A stretch of 64,000 nucleotides of DNA from NCBI GenBank assembly GCA_933822405.4, contig CAKOGP040002325.1, forward strand, positions 90,451 through 154,450. The letters run 5' to 3'. Each line of letters begins with the position of its first letter. Position 1 is the first letter of the stretch. The position numbers were made by a program, and so were the translations under genes. This document shows positions 10,625 to 19,078 of the stretch, piece by piece. The notes beneath the pieces were generated by a model, which was not told where the DNA came from, did no database searches, and was given only the letters and a program-made list of their open reading frames with translations. Source of the stretch: Cylindrotheca closterium (lineage: Eukaryota; Bacillariophyta; Bacillariophyceae; Bacillariales; Bacillariaceae).

Positions 10625-11062
10625 ATTGGATGGATATTTACATTTTCTGGTGTTGTAAGAGTCTCACATCTTCTTTTTGACTCCTTTACCAGTGTTCCTG
10701 AAGCTGAAAAGAAATCTTTCAGACTTCCTGTTCCCACAGCTCCCAAGAGATGAATACGGTGCTTTTGCCGTGGTTTATTCCTCCGTTGAATCAATTTTAC
10801 CAATACCGGAATATACGTACCGTATGATCGCTTGGCTGGATGTTTACACTCTCTGTAGTATGAGTGCCACGTGTTCTTTTTCCCCTTTCTACCGTTGCTC
10901 CCATAGTTGCGATCCCTTCTGGAGGTTTTACAACCATAGTAGAGCTTCGTACCATGATCTACTCTCCCACATTATTTGCGCAAAATGGTTGGATGTTTAC
11001 ACTTTCTGTGGTACAAGTGTCACGTCTTCTTTTTGACTTTTCTTCACGGTATTCACGAACCT
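10625..11062. repeat. degenerate repeat array, copy 2
   Basis: Three modules of the same kind as in 7735-8545 start near 10631, 10840 and 10988. The rest of the gene-free stretch 9714-11651 has no supported gene; short frames here are not shared between the two duplicated copies in a way that suggests coding. Confidence 0.72.
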
Positions 11063-11651
11063 GCGAAGAATTCCTGTCCTTCCACCACTTCCAGCTGATT
11101 TAATGCATCTGTTGCAGTTCACTTCTCCATTGATCCCTTTTGCAAAGCATTAGCAGGAGGGTGTCACGATAGCAGATGGTGAGACACAGATTTGAAGCAG
11201 ATGGATCCGAACGGCGGTGGTGGTGAGCTTTCAGCCTTAAATGAAACCTGACGTGGCCTCTATCAGGAATCTTTTTTCGTTTCCACTTATGAAAATCATT
11301 TGTTCTATCGTCATTGAAGGTCATACAGAAAAGACAAACGGGTCGCTTTTTATATATCGACACGTCATTCTTTGTCATTCAAAGACCCTTCGATGTTGAA
11401 TTTGCATGGGGAGAAACAAAAATGATAAGTGGAGAATACATATGATGATTCGACCATGAAGTTGTGTGCTGTGTGACTTTGGTACCACCACTTACACAAT
11501 TTCACTAAATTCGGTCTCAAGCAATATAATCCATGAGGGAAAGCAACTTTGTTCGTTTCTTTCTGGTTGAAGCAAGAAACGAACTCTCCTCGCAACTATA
11601 GCTTTCCATTGAATTGACAACACAACAATTATATTGCAGATTTAACAAATC

Positions 11652-12281
11652 ATGATGATGAACACAATGCCAAACACAATGAGCCATAGACAGACTATGG
11701 AACTGGCTCAGCAATCACAAATGCAAATGGAATCATTGGAATACCGGCTTCCACCACTATTCGAGCGCCACCATTCGACAGTTCGGTACATCCGAGCAGG
11801 CTATTACTTGGATGCCATCCATTCTATCATGGAAGGGTTCTCGCTGAACCAAGCATCGCTTGAGATGCAACGCGATACGGCCACAGCAAAGCTGATTGAA
11901 GTAGATAGTCCTCGATCAGACGAAAACATCAATTTCGTGATCGATCGCAATCCCATGGATTTGGACACCTCTGATGGCCAGAGTCCAGACGAGCATTTGT
12001 TTGTTGCAATGCTCTACAATCTAGCTCTGTCCTATCACATGCTTGCACTATCTGCTATTGAAGAAGGAGGTATTGACGACGGAAAGCAGCACTGCGAGCA
12101 CAACATACAAGGCAAAGAGCAAATTGTTGGAATCCTTGGAGATGCACTCCATCTATACGAAGAGGCTTCCATTCGACTACACAACCTTGACCCAAAGTTG
12201 AAATCCTTGCTGTACAGTATCCCATCACTCCATAGCAACATGCGACATGTGAAGCTGCTTCGTTTGCAGTCCAGATCATGA
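11652..12281 (+). CDS. hypothetical helical (TPR-like) protein, copy 2
   Basis: This is the 209-aa paralogue of the gene at 9084-9713. I see three nucleotide differences over 630 bp, two of them changing residues and one silent. The helical, TPR-like features are the same. It keeps the TTGCAG plus short leader before the ATG. Both copies are intact, so both may be expressed. The very low divergence compared with the surrounding duplicated DNA points to recent gene conversion or strong constraint. Confidence 0.75.
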   Translation: MMMNTMPNTMSHRQTMELAQQSQMQMESLEYRLPPLFERHHSTVRYIRAGYYLDAIHSIMEGFSLNQASLEMQRDTATAKLIEVDSPRSDENINFVIDRNPMDLDTSDGQSPDEHLFVAMLYNLALSYHMLALSAIEEGGIDDGKQHCEHNIQGKEQIVGILGDALHLYEEASIRLHNLDPKLKSLLYSIPSLHSNMRHVKLLRLQSRS

Positions 12282-12642
12282 CATCGTGTGTGCTTCAGGG
12301 GGTGGAAACAATATTGGATCGAAAATAATAATAAAAACAAAATAGACGATTGTATAAAGACAACACACGAGACAATGTTATTGTATCCCTGCTCTACTGC
12401 TGTCATTCTTGTGAGTGATTCGGATGAAAACGGTGATATTCAATATGCTAGTGCTGGAAAATTTCGAAAGCCTATTGTCCTGATTCCGATGATTGATGCC
12501 TATGATAATTTCATTGCCTTGGTAGGATGAGAACTTATCAGTGGATCTCCTTTTGTCATCTGTTGTCTGCACAATGGAACATATCGATTCATCCAGGAAA
12601 CACACCAGACAACGAGGATTTCAAGCAAGTAAGCAATCGTTA
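12282..12642. other. convergent intergenic region, part of duplication copy 2
   Basis: The region contains A-rich 3' sequence after the copy-2 gene and then DNA shared with copy 1. No gene is supported. Confidence 0.55.
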
Positions 12643-13410
12643 TTACATTTGTTCCAGCACTATTGCGGTAGGCAAAGTAGAGTTGGACGGATGGTCTCCT
12701 TTTTCCTGTGTAATAAGCTCGTCGGTTCCTTCCTGCAAACAAGGATCCTCCTCCTCGTCGCCCCGGACATTGGCGAATCGTACATCACTAGCACTGGATG
12801 ATAGACCGTCACAAGTATCATCAGTATTATTGTTGGATGGCAAAACTTTATTGGATGATAGAATGGCCATCTCCATATGATCAATGCCATGGCAACTCTT
12901 TTTGGATTCCTTGTCCATTCCGAATCGTTTATCTATCACAAACTGAACGCCTTGACGACCTCTCCTTCTTGTTGGAATGAAGGTAGAGCAAATTTCGGTG
13001 GCACGTTCGTAGCTAGCATTCTTCAGACCGCTATGAGTCTGCAGGAAAAGTGCAAAACCACTGGACGCGAAGAAACAAGCCAGAAAGAAGGCAAACGCCT
13101 CATTTTCCATTTCACCAGAGTCCTTCGTGCCCTTATTATTGCCATCTGAGGATGGCAGGTGTAGAATCATCAAGACGATAAAGCTAAAAGAAAGCAGCCA
13201 TCCCAATGCCCGAATCCATGCAAGAAGCAGTGAAGTTGGGCTAGTCGGAATGTTGATGGCCCGATACCCCAAAACTTTGACTTCCATGATGAGATAGGTC
13301 GACACTGGATAGAGCGGAATGTAACAGACATGCCAGAATTTGGTTGCAACGTAGAACAAACCGGGAACTCGATCGGTCCTACCAAACAAGCGAGTGCCGA
13401 TTATTGCCAT
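12643..13410 (-). CDS. conserved-looking membrane protein, function unknown
   Basis: The product is 255 aa, encoded by one exon from an ATG at 13410. The N-terminal part begins MAIIGTRLFGRTDRVPGL. A hydrophobic stretch follows at about residues 16-42, then two strong membrane segments at about 60-84 and 104-123. A polar, acidic and Ser/Asn-rich C-terminal half follows and is probably cytosolic and disordered. I cannot assign a family with confidence. Its last 65 bp lie inside the tandem duplication, and a remnant of that end is found at 10100-10177. It is divergent from the oxygenase gene at 13724, with about 310 bp between the starts. Confidence 0.7.
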   Translation of the reverse strand: MAIIGTRLFGRTDRVPGLFYVATKFWHVCYIPLYPVSTYLIMEVKVLGYRAINIPTSPTSLLLAWIRALGWLLSFSFIVLMILHLPSSDGNNKGTKDSGEMENEAFAFFLACFFASSGFALFLQTHSGLKNASYERATEICSTFIPTRRRGRQGVQFVIDKRFGMDKESKKSCHGIDHMEMAILSSNKVLPSNNNTDDTCDGLSSSASDVRFANVRGDEEEDPCLQEGTDELITQEKGDHPSNSTLPTAIVLEQM

Positions 13411-13723
13411 TGTGTGGGTCCTTGTTCTACTGGAACCGTCACATTATGGTATAGTGTAGGTTGCCCGGTGCGACTCGAGTTGATTCCGTTTCGTTTTCTA
13501 AACAGCCCGCCAATATAAGTCGACTGACTGACATGACTCAATCGACCATTATCATCATCGTCAGTCCGCTTTCCGCTTTCCACAACACATCATCATCACG
13601 CGCATATCATCACAATATACAGTCACAAACTACGTCACATAGCATTATTGGAATTTATCCTGCATCTGATCTTCATAATATGATCATGGCATGCTGAACA
13701 TACAGTAATGACACGAACAAATC
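13411..13723. other. divergent promoter region
   Basis: The region lies between the starts of the minus-strand membrane-protein gene and the plus-strand oxygenase gene. It is AT-rich with CATCATC runs. No gene is seen. Confidence 0.5.
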
Positions 13724-14651
13724 ATGCTATTTACTTGTCATCACTTGATAACGCTGATATTCATGCTGGCCATTGTCTTTGCTGAAGGCTTATCATCAAA
13801 TGCAGAGCGGCTTATTCCTTTCTTGACATCGGCAAAGGATCCGTTGTTTTCGGCAGGTCCTCCATCCAGCACTTCAAGTGATGGTGTATCCTGGGAGGAA
13901 ATCGTCATTCCCCCTCCTCTTGTACCCGTATCCATGCAACGACATGCTACAGAAACATCAGAACCGGAAGGAACCAATGTTGGAGAACGCATTCAGTTTG
14001 GGGAATCCGTCTTGTTGTTGAAGAATTTGGTGGACTCGGAAACCTGTCAAGAGCTTGTCGATTTGGTTCGGCAGTCGCAGCAAATTGGTGACTCTGATGA
14101 TGGCGACGACGAAAAGACGGGACTGTTGCGAATTTCCCACCATTGCAGCTGCAGAACGAGCGAGACTCAACAAAACTCCATCCGTTGATCCGATGTGCTC
14201 CAAAGCGGGTGCCATCTGTCAATCCATCCTGCTGAAAGCACTTAATTCTATTGATCAAGACCAACCGTACATATCCAAGATTCTTTTTTCGTCTCTTTCA
14301 TCATCCATGGAGGAGACATTTCAAAGTGCGTGTGATCAGAATTCAACAACCTGTCATCAATACCAATGGTCGTCCAGGGAACCAGCAGTAAATGTTTACA
14401 CTCCTGGTGGAGAATTTTTGGCTCACACCGATTCCCAATCCTTGACCATCCTGGTGGCCCTCACTTCGCCCTTGGAAGACGGTGGCACTGCTTTTTGGTC
14501 GCAAGACTCCCGTGGCCATCGCGTCGAAGGTCCCAGCCTCGTTCTACGACCTCCCGTCGGGACAGCACTCTTGTTTGGTGGCTGCGTGACGCATGCTGGA
14601 ATGCCGACATCCGCTGGGATTCGTAGTGTCTTGGTGGCAAGCTTTAGCTGA
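13724..14651 (+). CDS. 2-oxoglutarate/Fe(II)-dependent oxygenase, reading frame interrupted
   Basis: This is a prolyl-4-hydroxylase-like oxygenase. Two overlapping frames carry one protein: 13724-14131, then +1 from 14133 to the stop at 14651. Skipping one A at 14132 gives a continuous protein of about 308 aa that reads LLRFPTIAAAERA across the join. Motifs are complete in the second part: YTPGGEF then HTD (iron ligands at about residues 234 and 236), the distal iron His in THAG (about 290), and the 2-oxoglutarate-binding Arg (about 300). The N-terminus has a signal peptide-like hydrophobic stretch (LITLIFMLAIVFAEG), so ER or secretory action is possible. The break may be an assembly error, an allele, a young pseudogene or a frameshift site; the sequence alone cannot decide. 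Confidence 0.8.
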
Positions 14652-15172
14652 ATTCGAGAAAGTATCGAATCTACAACGCTCCGCGTTAGGATTATATTGA
14701 GGATTGGGAAACAAAACCTCCGCATGGAAATCCTTATTATAAAAGATGATGATCAAACATCGTATCGTCATGATGACAAGAACAGCAGTGCTATCAACAG
14801 AATAAGCAAGATTAATCGTGATACACCTATGCACAACGTAAGAGTCGCCCAGGCAGCTGCATAGTTAAGTGAGTACCTGCTAATACTGCACCTTCCCATA
14901 CTCGTGATCTTACAGTACTTGCATAGGTACGGTATCGTACATCATTGATAGCGGGTAATGAGCGACCTGTCTTTACGAGTGTATGTACGTCGTGCGTGCT
15001 TCTCAAGATCTTTTTTTGAATTTGATGGTGAAGTGATGACACCCGCCCGTACGAAGCTGGAACCCATCCCATCATTTGCGACCGCTATCATCAATCATTT
15101 GATTGCCATATTGCCAAATTCGTCATCATCCTGATAGCTACGGACGTCACTTAGTGGTAACCGATTGCAACA
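14652..15172. other. intergenic region
   Basis: The region lies between two plus-strand genes. It contains short palindromic GTACG/CGTAC stretches (about 14920-15000). I see no gene or RNA gene. Confidence 0.5.
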
Positions 15173-16540
15173 ATGAAACAGCATAACATGACATCACATT
15201 TAATCCTTTCCTACTTGCTCTTATTGATTGGATCATTAATGATTCACCTTTCAACAGCCATCGAAAGTCCCAACACCCGAGTTCTCCAGCACCCTTGGGA
15301 ACGCCATGTCGACCTCAATCCGTTTCCTTCTCTCGCCGAACTGGAAGAAAGAACTTCAATCGAACAGATTGATGACGTTTTGGATCAAGTTACTAGCACT
15401 GACGGTGGAATCATCATCCAGCAATACAGACCCAAGCCCAGCTTTTTGTGGCGCCGATGGTTCGGGACTGTCATTTACGATGCTTGGCCTCGTGTGGTAC
15501 TGAATATGGCCTGGACAACGGCCTTTTGTGTCTGGGTACGCTATCAGACACATGGTGATTGCCAAGTCTTCAACATGAACCACATGGGGGGAGACCACCA
15601 CCAATCTTTGGTGTCTGCTTTTACCATTGCTGACAAGCTTTGGTCAACGCTAATGAGTTTCACGACCTTTTTGTTGACCTTCTTTGTAGGTCAGGCATAC
15701 AGCTTCTGGAAGTCTTTTATTGACCTTGGCCGAAGCATTCAGGGCAGCTTCAATACCATTCCATTTCTATTGACCACGCATGCTTCCAGGAACCCAAAGA
15801 CTGGAAGATACACTCCCGAAGCAGAATTATTTCTACAAGACATCGGCAAGCAACTCAAGCTCTTTCATTTGTTACATTGGGCATCACAGGCCCGCCGCTT
15901 TCGCGTTTTGCTCACCGACAAGGGCTGGGACCAAATGGTCGCTCGGGGATTGGTCTCGGAAGACGAACGCAGACGGCTCCACTCAATCAATGTGGGGCCG
16001 ACCCAAAAGCAGGTTTGCGTCTTGCAACGAATGGTCGTTGATACTCAAAAGGCGATGGGGGACAAGAAAATCATTGGAGTACAATACGCCACCTTGCAAA
16101 AAAAGTTGTTGGAGGAATTTTCCAAAGTGCGTGGAACGACAAGTACAGTTCCGGATCTCATTGCAGGAAGAATGCCTTTGGCCTATGTTCATTTCGTTCA
16201 AATCTTGGTGGACACCTTTCTTTTGTCCACTCCCATTGCAAAGTAAGATTTTTTCTTGTTTATGTTTTATAAAAGTGACCGAGTCGTCACCACAAGTGCT
16301 GACTATTAAAATTTCCCACTCTTTGTTTGCAGATATTCCGACATGGGCATCTTTTCTGTCCTGATGATTGGTATTTTGACGCTATTCTTCCATGGGCTCT
16401 TGATATTGGCCAAGGTGTTCCTAGATCCTCTCGACAATGAAGACTTTTGCGAAGGCTGCGTCTATCTTGACTTGGCAGTGCTGCTTCGAGAAAGCAATGG
16501 TGGCATCGACAAGTATATTACTGGAGCCGGAATCATTTAA
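15173..16540 (+). CDS. bestrophin-like anion channel protein
   Basis: This is a member of the bestrophin/RFP-TM (UPF0187) family of chloride/bicarbonate channels. Exons are 15173-16242 and 16333-16540, joined by a 90-bp GTAAG...TTTGCAG intron that splits a Lys codon (K-Y-S-D at the join). The product is 425 aa. Visible features are an N-terminal signal sequence (about residues 4-27), a first membrane helix after RPKPSFLWRRWFGTVIYDAWPR split by hydrophobic VVLNMAWTTAFCVWV, the FLLTFFVGQAYSFWKSF segment, and the C-terminal LDPLDNEDF motif that corresponds to the conserved acidic loop of bestrophins. In diatoms, bestrophin-family proteins have been linked to the plastid/pyrenoid CO2-concentrating system; whether this one is plastid-located cannot be told because no clear ASAFAP motif is seen. 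Confidence 0.82.
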
Positions 16541-16608
16541 CAGATTGAATGGATACAGACGGAACGGGGAAGATTGGATCTACAGGCCACACACCAATAC
16601 TGTTGACA

Positions 16609-16631
16609 AGAGAGAGAAAGAGAGAGAGAGG
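16609..16631. repeat. AG microsatellite
   Basis: An (AG)n-type simple repeat lies in the short convergent gap between the bestrophin-like gene and the gene at 16714. Confidence 0.9.
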
Positions 16632-16713
16632 TAAATCTAAGGCCCCTTGTCTAAAATATTGAAAATGATCAACTATGGATACGAGCTCTTCGTGAGCTCA
16701 TGCTCTGCTGATT

Positions 16714-18135
16714 TTAAAGTCCGGCGAGCTTTAGAAGGCGGCGTGGATGACACCAATCGATCTCTGGCAAGTGGTACCGTTTTTCACGAACGGCGGTAAT
16801 GGCTCCATGACCAATGGCAAGTACAATGGGGAGGAACCACAAGGTCATGACTGGAAAGGACTTTTCAATAGTGCCAAGGTACTTCACAAAGGCCAACTTG
16901 GGGCCTGCTTCTTGGAGGACAGCAGCTCGAACGAACTGGAACAAGTACTTGTAAATGTCCCAAAGACTGAAGAAAGCCACCGATGCCAAGGCAATGTTGC
17001 ACGATTTGCGGCTAGCACGCTTCTCGTACTGGAAAGTGGCACAAAGAGCTCCCATGGCAAGGTAAAAGTTGTTGATGAACTTGCCCATTGTGAGAGTGCC
17101 AATGGTAGCCCCGCATGCTTGGAGCAACGGGGCGGTGAAGGAATCAAAGGTCGCCTTGGGGGCGAACATGGGCACCATGAGTGCGATCTGAAACGCAAAC
17201 GAGAGACAGTACTTGGTGGTAGAGAACAGACCCAACAATCGGTTCTCGAAGAGTGGATTGGGCTCTCTTCCCTTCAACGGTCCAGTGATCACATCGTGAT
17301 ACAAATTGGCAATGCCCAAGGAACTTGCGATTCCTGTACCACCAATGAGAATACGTCCAGGCCAGGTCCAAGCATCGATGAGGTGCGGACTTCCAGGGCC
17401 CATGAGATTGGAAAGACCCATGACGAAGTTGGAAGCCATTCCACAAGCGATGCATTGGAAGATGGAAGTTCGAGCCTTGCCAGCTTTCTTGGGCAAACGT
17501 AGCATACCGGTGAGCATCAGAAGGACGAGTTGGAAGTTGGCAAGGTGAAGCTGTGTGAGATGAAAGGGCGCGTCGACCGCAAGATTGAGGCATGTAATGT
17601 TGTCTCGAAGGCTGAGAGCGAGGTGCGGCAGGATGGCAATGATGGAAGTTCCAATTGCGGTGGAGCCGAGCACAGAATGGAGGCTCACTTTCTTCTTGCT
17701 TGGGCGACTGACTTTCTCGGAGATCTCCGAAAGAGAAGGGATGCTCAACACAGTCTCATCGAGTAGTTGGAGGTCCTTGGATAACTCATTCTCGGATAGT
17801 GCAGAAAGAGACGGGAAATCCAATGGAGACTCATCGAGGAGTTGGAGTTCCTTGGAGAACCCTTTCTTGGAGATCAGAGAACGGGCAGGGATAATCTTTA
17901 GAGGGGAACCATCGTTCTTGGAGACCACAGAACTGCCAGGGATGATTTTGATTGGAAAGTCATCGCGATCGAGGACTTGCACATCTGGAGTCGGGCGTGT
18001 TCTTGTGAGCACACTGTTCAATGGGCTGGATGGCTTGGAGACGACGGAATGCTTTCGAAGAGAAGGCGCAAAACTACTTGCATCATGGATGGACACAGCA
18101 ATGGTGGCGTGGAAGAGGAAAGCAGCAAATTTCAT
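16714..18135 (-). CDS. plastid-targeted multi-pass membrane protein, function unknown
   Basis: The product is 473 aa, encoded by one exon. The frame is open from 18156, but the first real ATG is at 18135. It begins with a signal peptide followed by DASSFAPSLRK, a good diatom ASAFAP-type motif for import into the plastid. Residues about 40-140 are polar with internal repeats (IKIIPGSSV/LKIIPARSL and two copies of KELQLLDE...PSLS). The C-terminal 320 residues hold about seven to eight hydrophobic segments, starting near SVLGSTAIGTSIIAILPHLALSL and ending near MTLWFLPIVLAIGHGAITAV. I do not recognise the family. It is convergent with the bestrophin-like gene. Confidence 0.78.
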   Translation of the reverse strand: MKFAAFLFHATIAVSIHDASSFAPSLRKHSVVSKPSSPLNSVLTRTRPTPDVQVLDRDDFPIKIIPGSSVVSKNDGSPLKIIPARSLISKKGFSKELQLLDESPLDFPSLSALSENELSKDLQLLDETVLSIPSLSEISEKVSRPSKKKVSLHSVLGSTAIGTSIIAILPHLALSLRDNITCLNLAVDAPFHLTQLHLANFQLVLLMLTGMLRLPKKAGKARTSIFQCIACGMASNFVMGLSNLMGPGSPHLIDAWTWPGRILIGGTGIASSLGIANLYHDVITGPLKGREPNPLFENRLLGLFSTTKYCLSFAFQIALMVPMFAPKATFDSFTAPLLQACGATIGTLTMGKFINNFYLAMGALCATFQYEKRASRKSCNIALASVAFFSLWDIYKYLFQFVRAAVLQEAGPKLAFVKYLGTIEKSFPVMTLWFLPIVLAIGHGAITAVREKRYHLPEIDWCHPRRLLKLAGL

Positions 18136-18684
18136 GATTGTGGTTGAAACAAGCAAAATTCAAAATTGTGAGAAATTATGAGCTACAGTACTTGACCAGA
18201 CCAGAATCTTTGGGATATCCCGCGTCAGAAGTATCTTTTAACATTTATCCTGTAGGACTCGGTATGTTTTGTATGGATGACGCAAGATCATGATCAAAAC
18301 TCGTGGGATTTTATCTGCTGGGAATGGATTTCGACGGCGAAAATGTGAGATCAAACAGTCCGAATCCCTGGCATATAAGTGATGCAGCGAACCAAAATCG
18401 TTGTGTAATTAAGGTCAAGGTTTCACTCGCAGTCTAGACTTTTATGGGGTGCAGTCAGAAACTCCCCAACGCAGAACTGAAATCCCACGGGAAATGAAAT
18501 GAGATTCCTATTGCTATTGGCAATGTGTGATTGACAGTTACCTTTTCTTATCTATGCGATAAAATTGGGTGCATCTCCATTTATTACACAAGAGCCCAAA
18601 TTTGCCTTTTGCCTATGACTCACAACGTTTTGTAAACACACGTCACATTTCACACTGGTAGAATATCTAGCTTCGTACTTGCTA

Positions 18685-18702
18685 AATCCCCGCGGGATTT
18701 TA
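18685..18702 (+). repeat. AATCCC-CGC-GGGATT element, copy 1
   Basis: An inverted repeat with 6-bp arms around CGC, followed by TTTA. It is identical to the element at 18805-18822. Confidence 0.75.
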
Positions 18703-18804
18703 TCCACAAAATGAAACGCCAACATTATTGAAACGACAAGCTTTTTGCAGGTAATATTATATTTTGAATATTCGTGGTGGTCTGTAAACTGTAAACTGTG
18801 AATG

Positions 18805-18822
18805 AATCCCCGCGGGATTTTA
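18805..18822 (+). repeat. AATCCC-CGC-GGGATT element, copy 2
   Basis: The second identical copy lies exactly 120 bp downstream of the first, in the upstream region of the CER1-like gene. A regulatory role is possible but not shown. Confidence 0.75.
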
Positions 18823-19078
18823 CCCAAATCCCAGGCCGAACGACGTCAGAATGTACGTGTACACGTGTACTGTAGGTACACGTACGTACACTTCGTGCAC
18901 GTCATATTCTTGAGAATTCGTCGCGATCGTGAAATATGAGTTTCTCACTCTTTTGTGGAAACAATTTCCTTCTCCCATCAAAAACGATTTCCTTCCTCCC
19001 GCATTGTCATAAAAACTATTTTTCGTAACCCGAATTGTTTGTCATTCTTTGCAGCAGCAATCACTCTCAAGACGCACC

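Larger units (their letters stand above)
10191..12708. repeat. tandem segmental duplication, copy 2
   Basis: This is the second copy of the unit at 7373-10177, about 2.5 kb. It starts at AGGATGGATTTGTGAGG and ends at GGTCTCCTTTTTCCTG, inside the 3' end of the neighbouring minus-strand gene. It is shorter than copy 1 mainly because its repeat array has fewer modules. The segment around the coding sequence is almost identical in the two copies, while the outer parts are more diverged. Confidence 0.88.
18136..19078. other. divergent intergenic region with GC-rich palindromes
   Basis: The gap holds the promoters of the plastid membrane-protein gene and the CER1-like gene. It contains two copies of a 18-bp element (18685 and 18805), looser relatives (GTGGGATTTTATC near 18303, AATCCCACGGG near 18480) and a GTACACGTGTAC-rich stretch near 18852-18900. 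The end of the gap (TTTGCAGCAGC at 19048-19058) may be the 3' end of a 5'-UTR intron. Confidence 0.6.

Noticed and set aside
13724..14188. Two separate genes in overlapping frames at 13724-14188 and 14055-14651
   Set aside because: Only together do they make one oxygenase; the N-terminal half lacks ligands, and the first 26 codons of the second frame do not match the family.
13724..14651. A peptide-modification gene cluster linking the CRFC-repeat precursor with the oxygenase
   Set aside because: The two are more than 6 kb apart with a duplication and a membrane-protein gene between them, the oxygenase frame is broken, and nothing indicates co-regulation.
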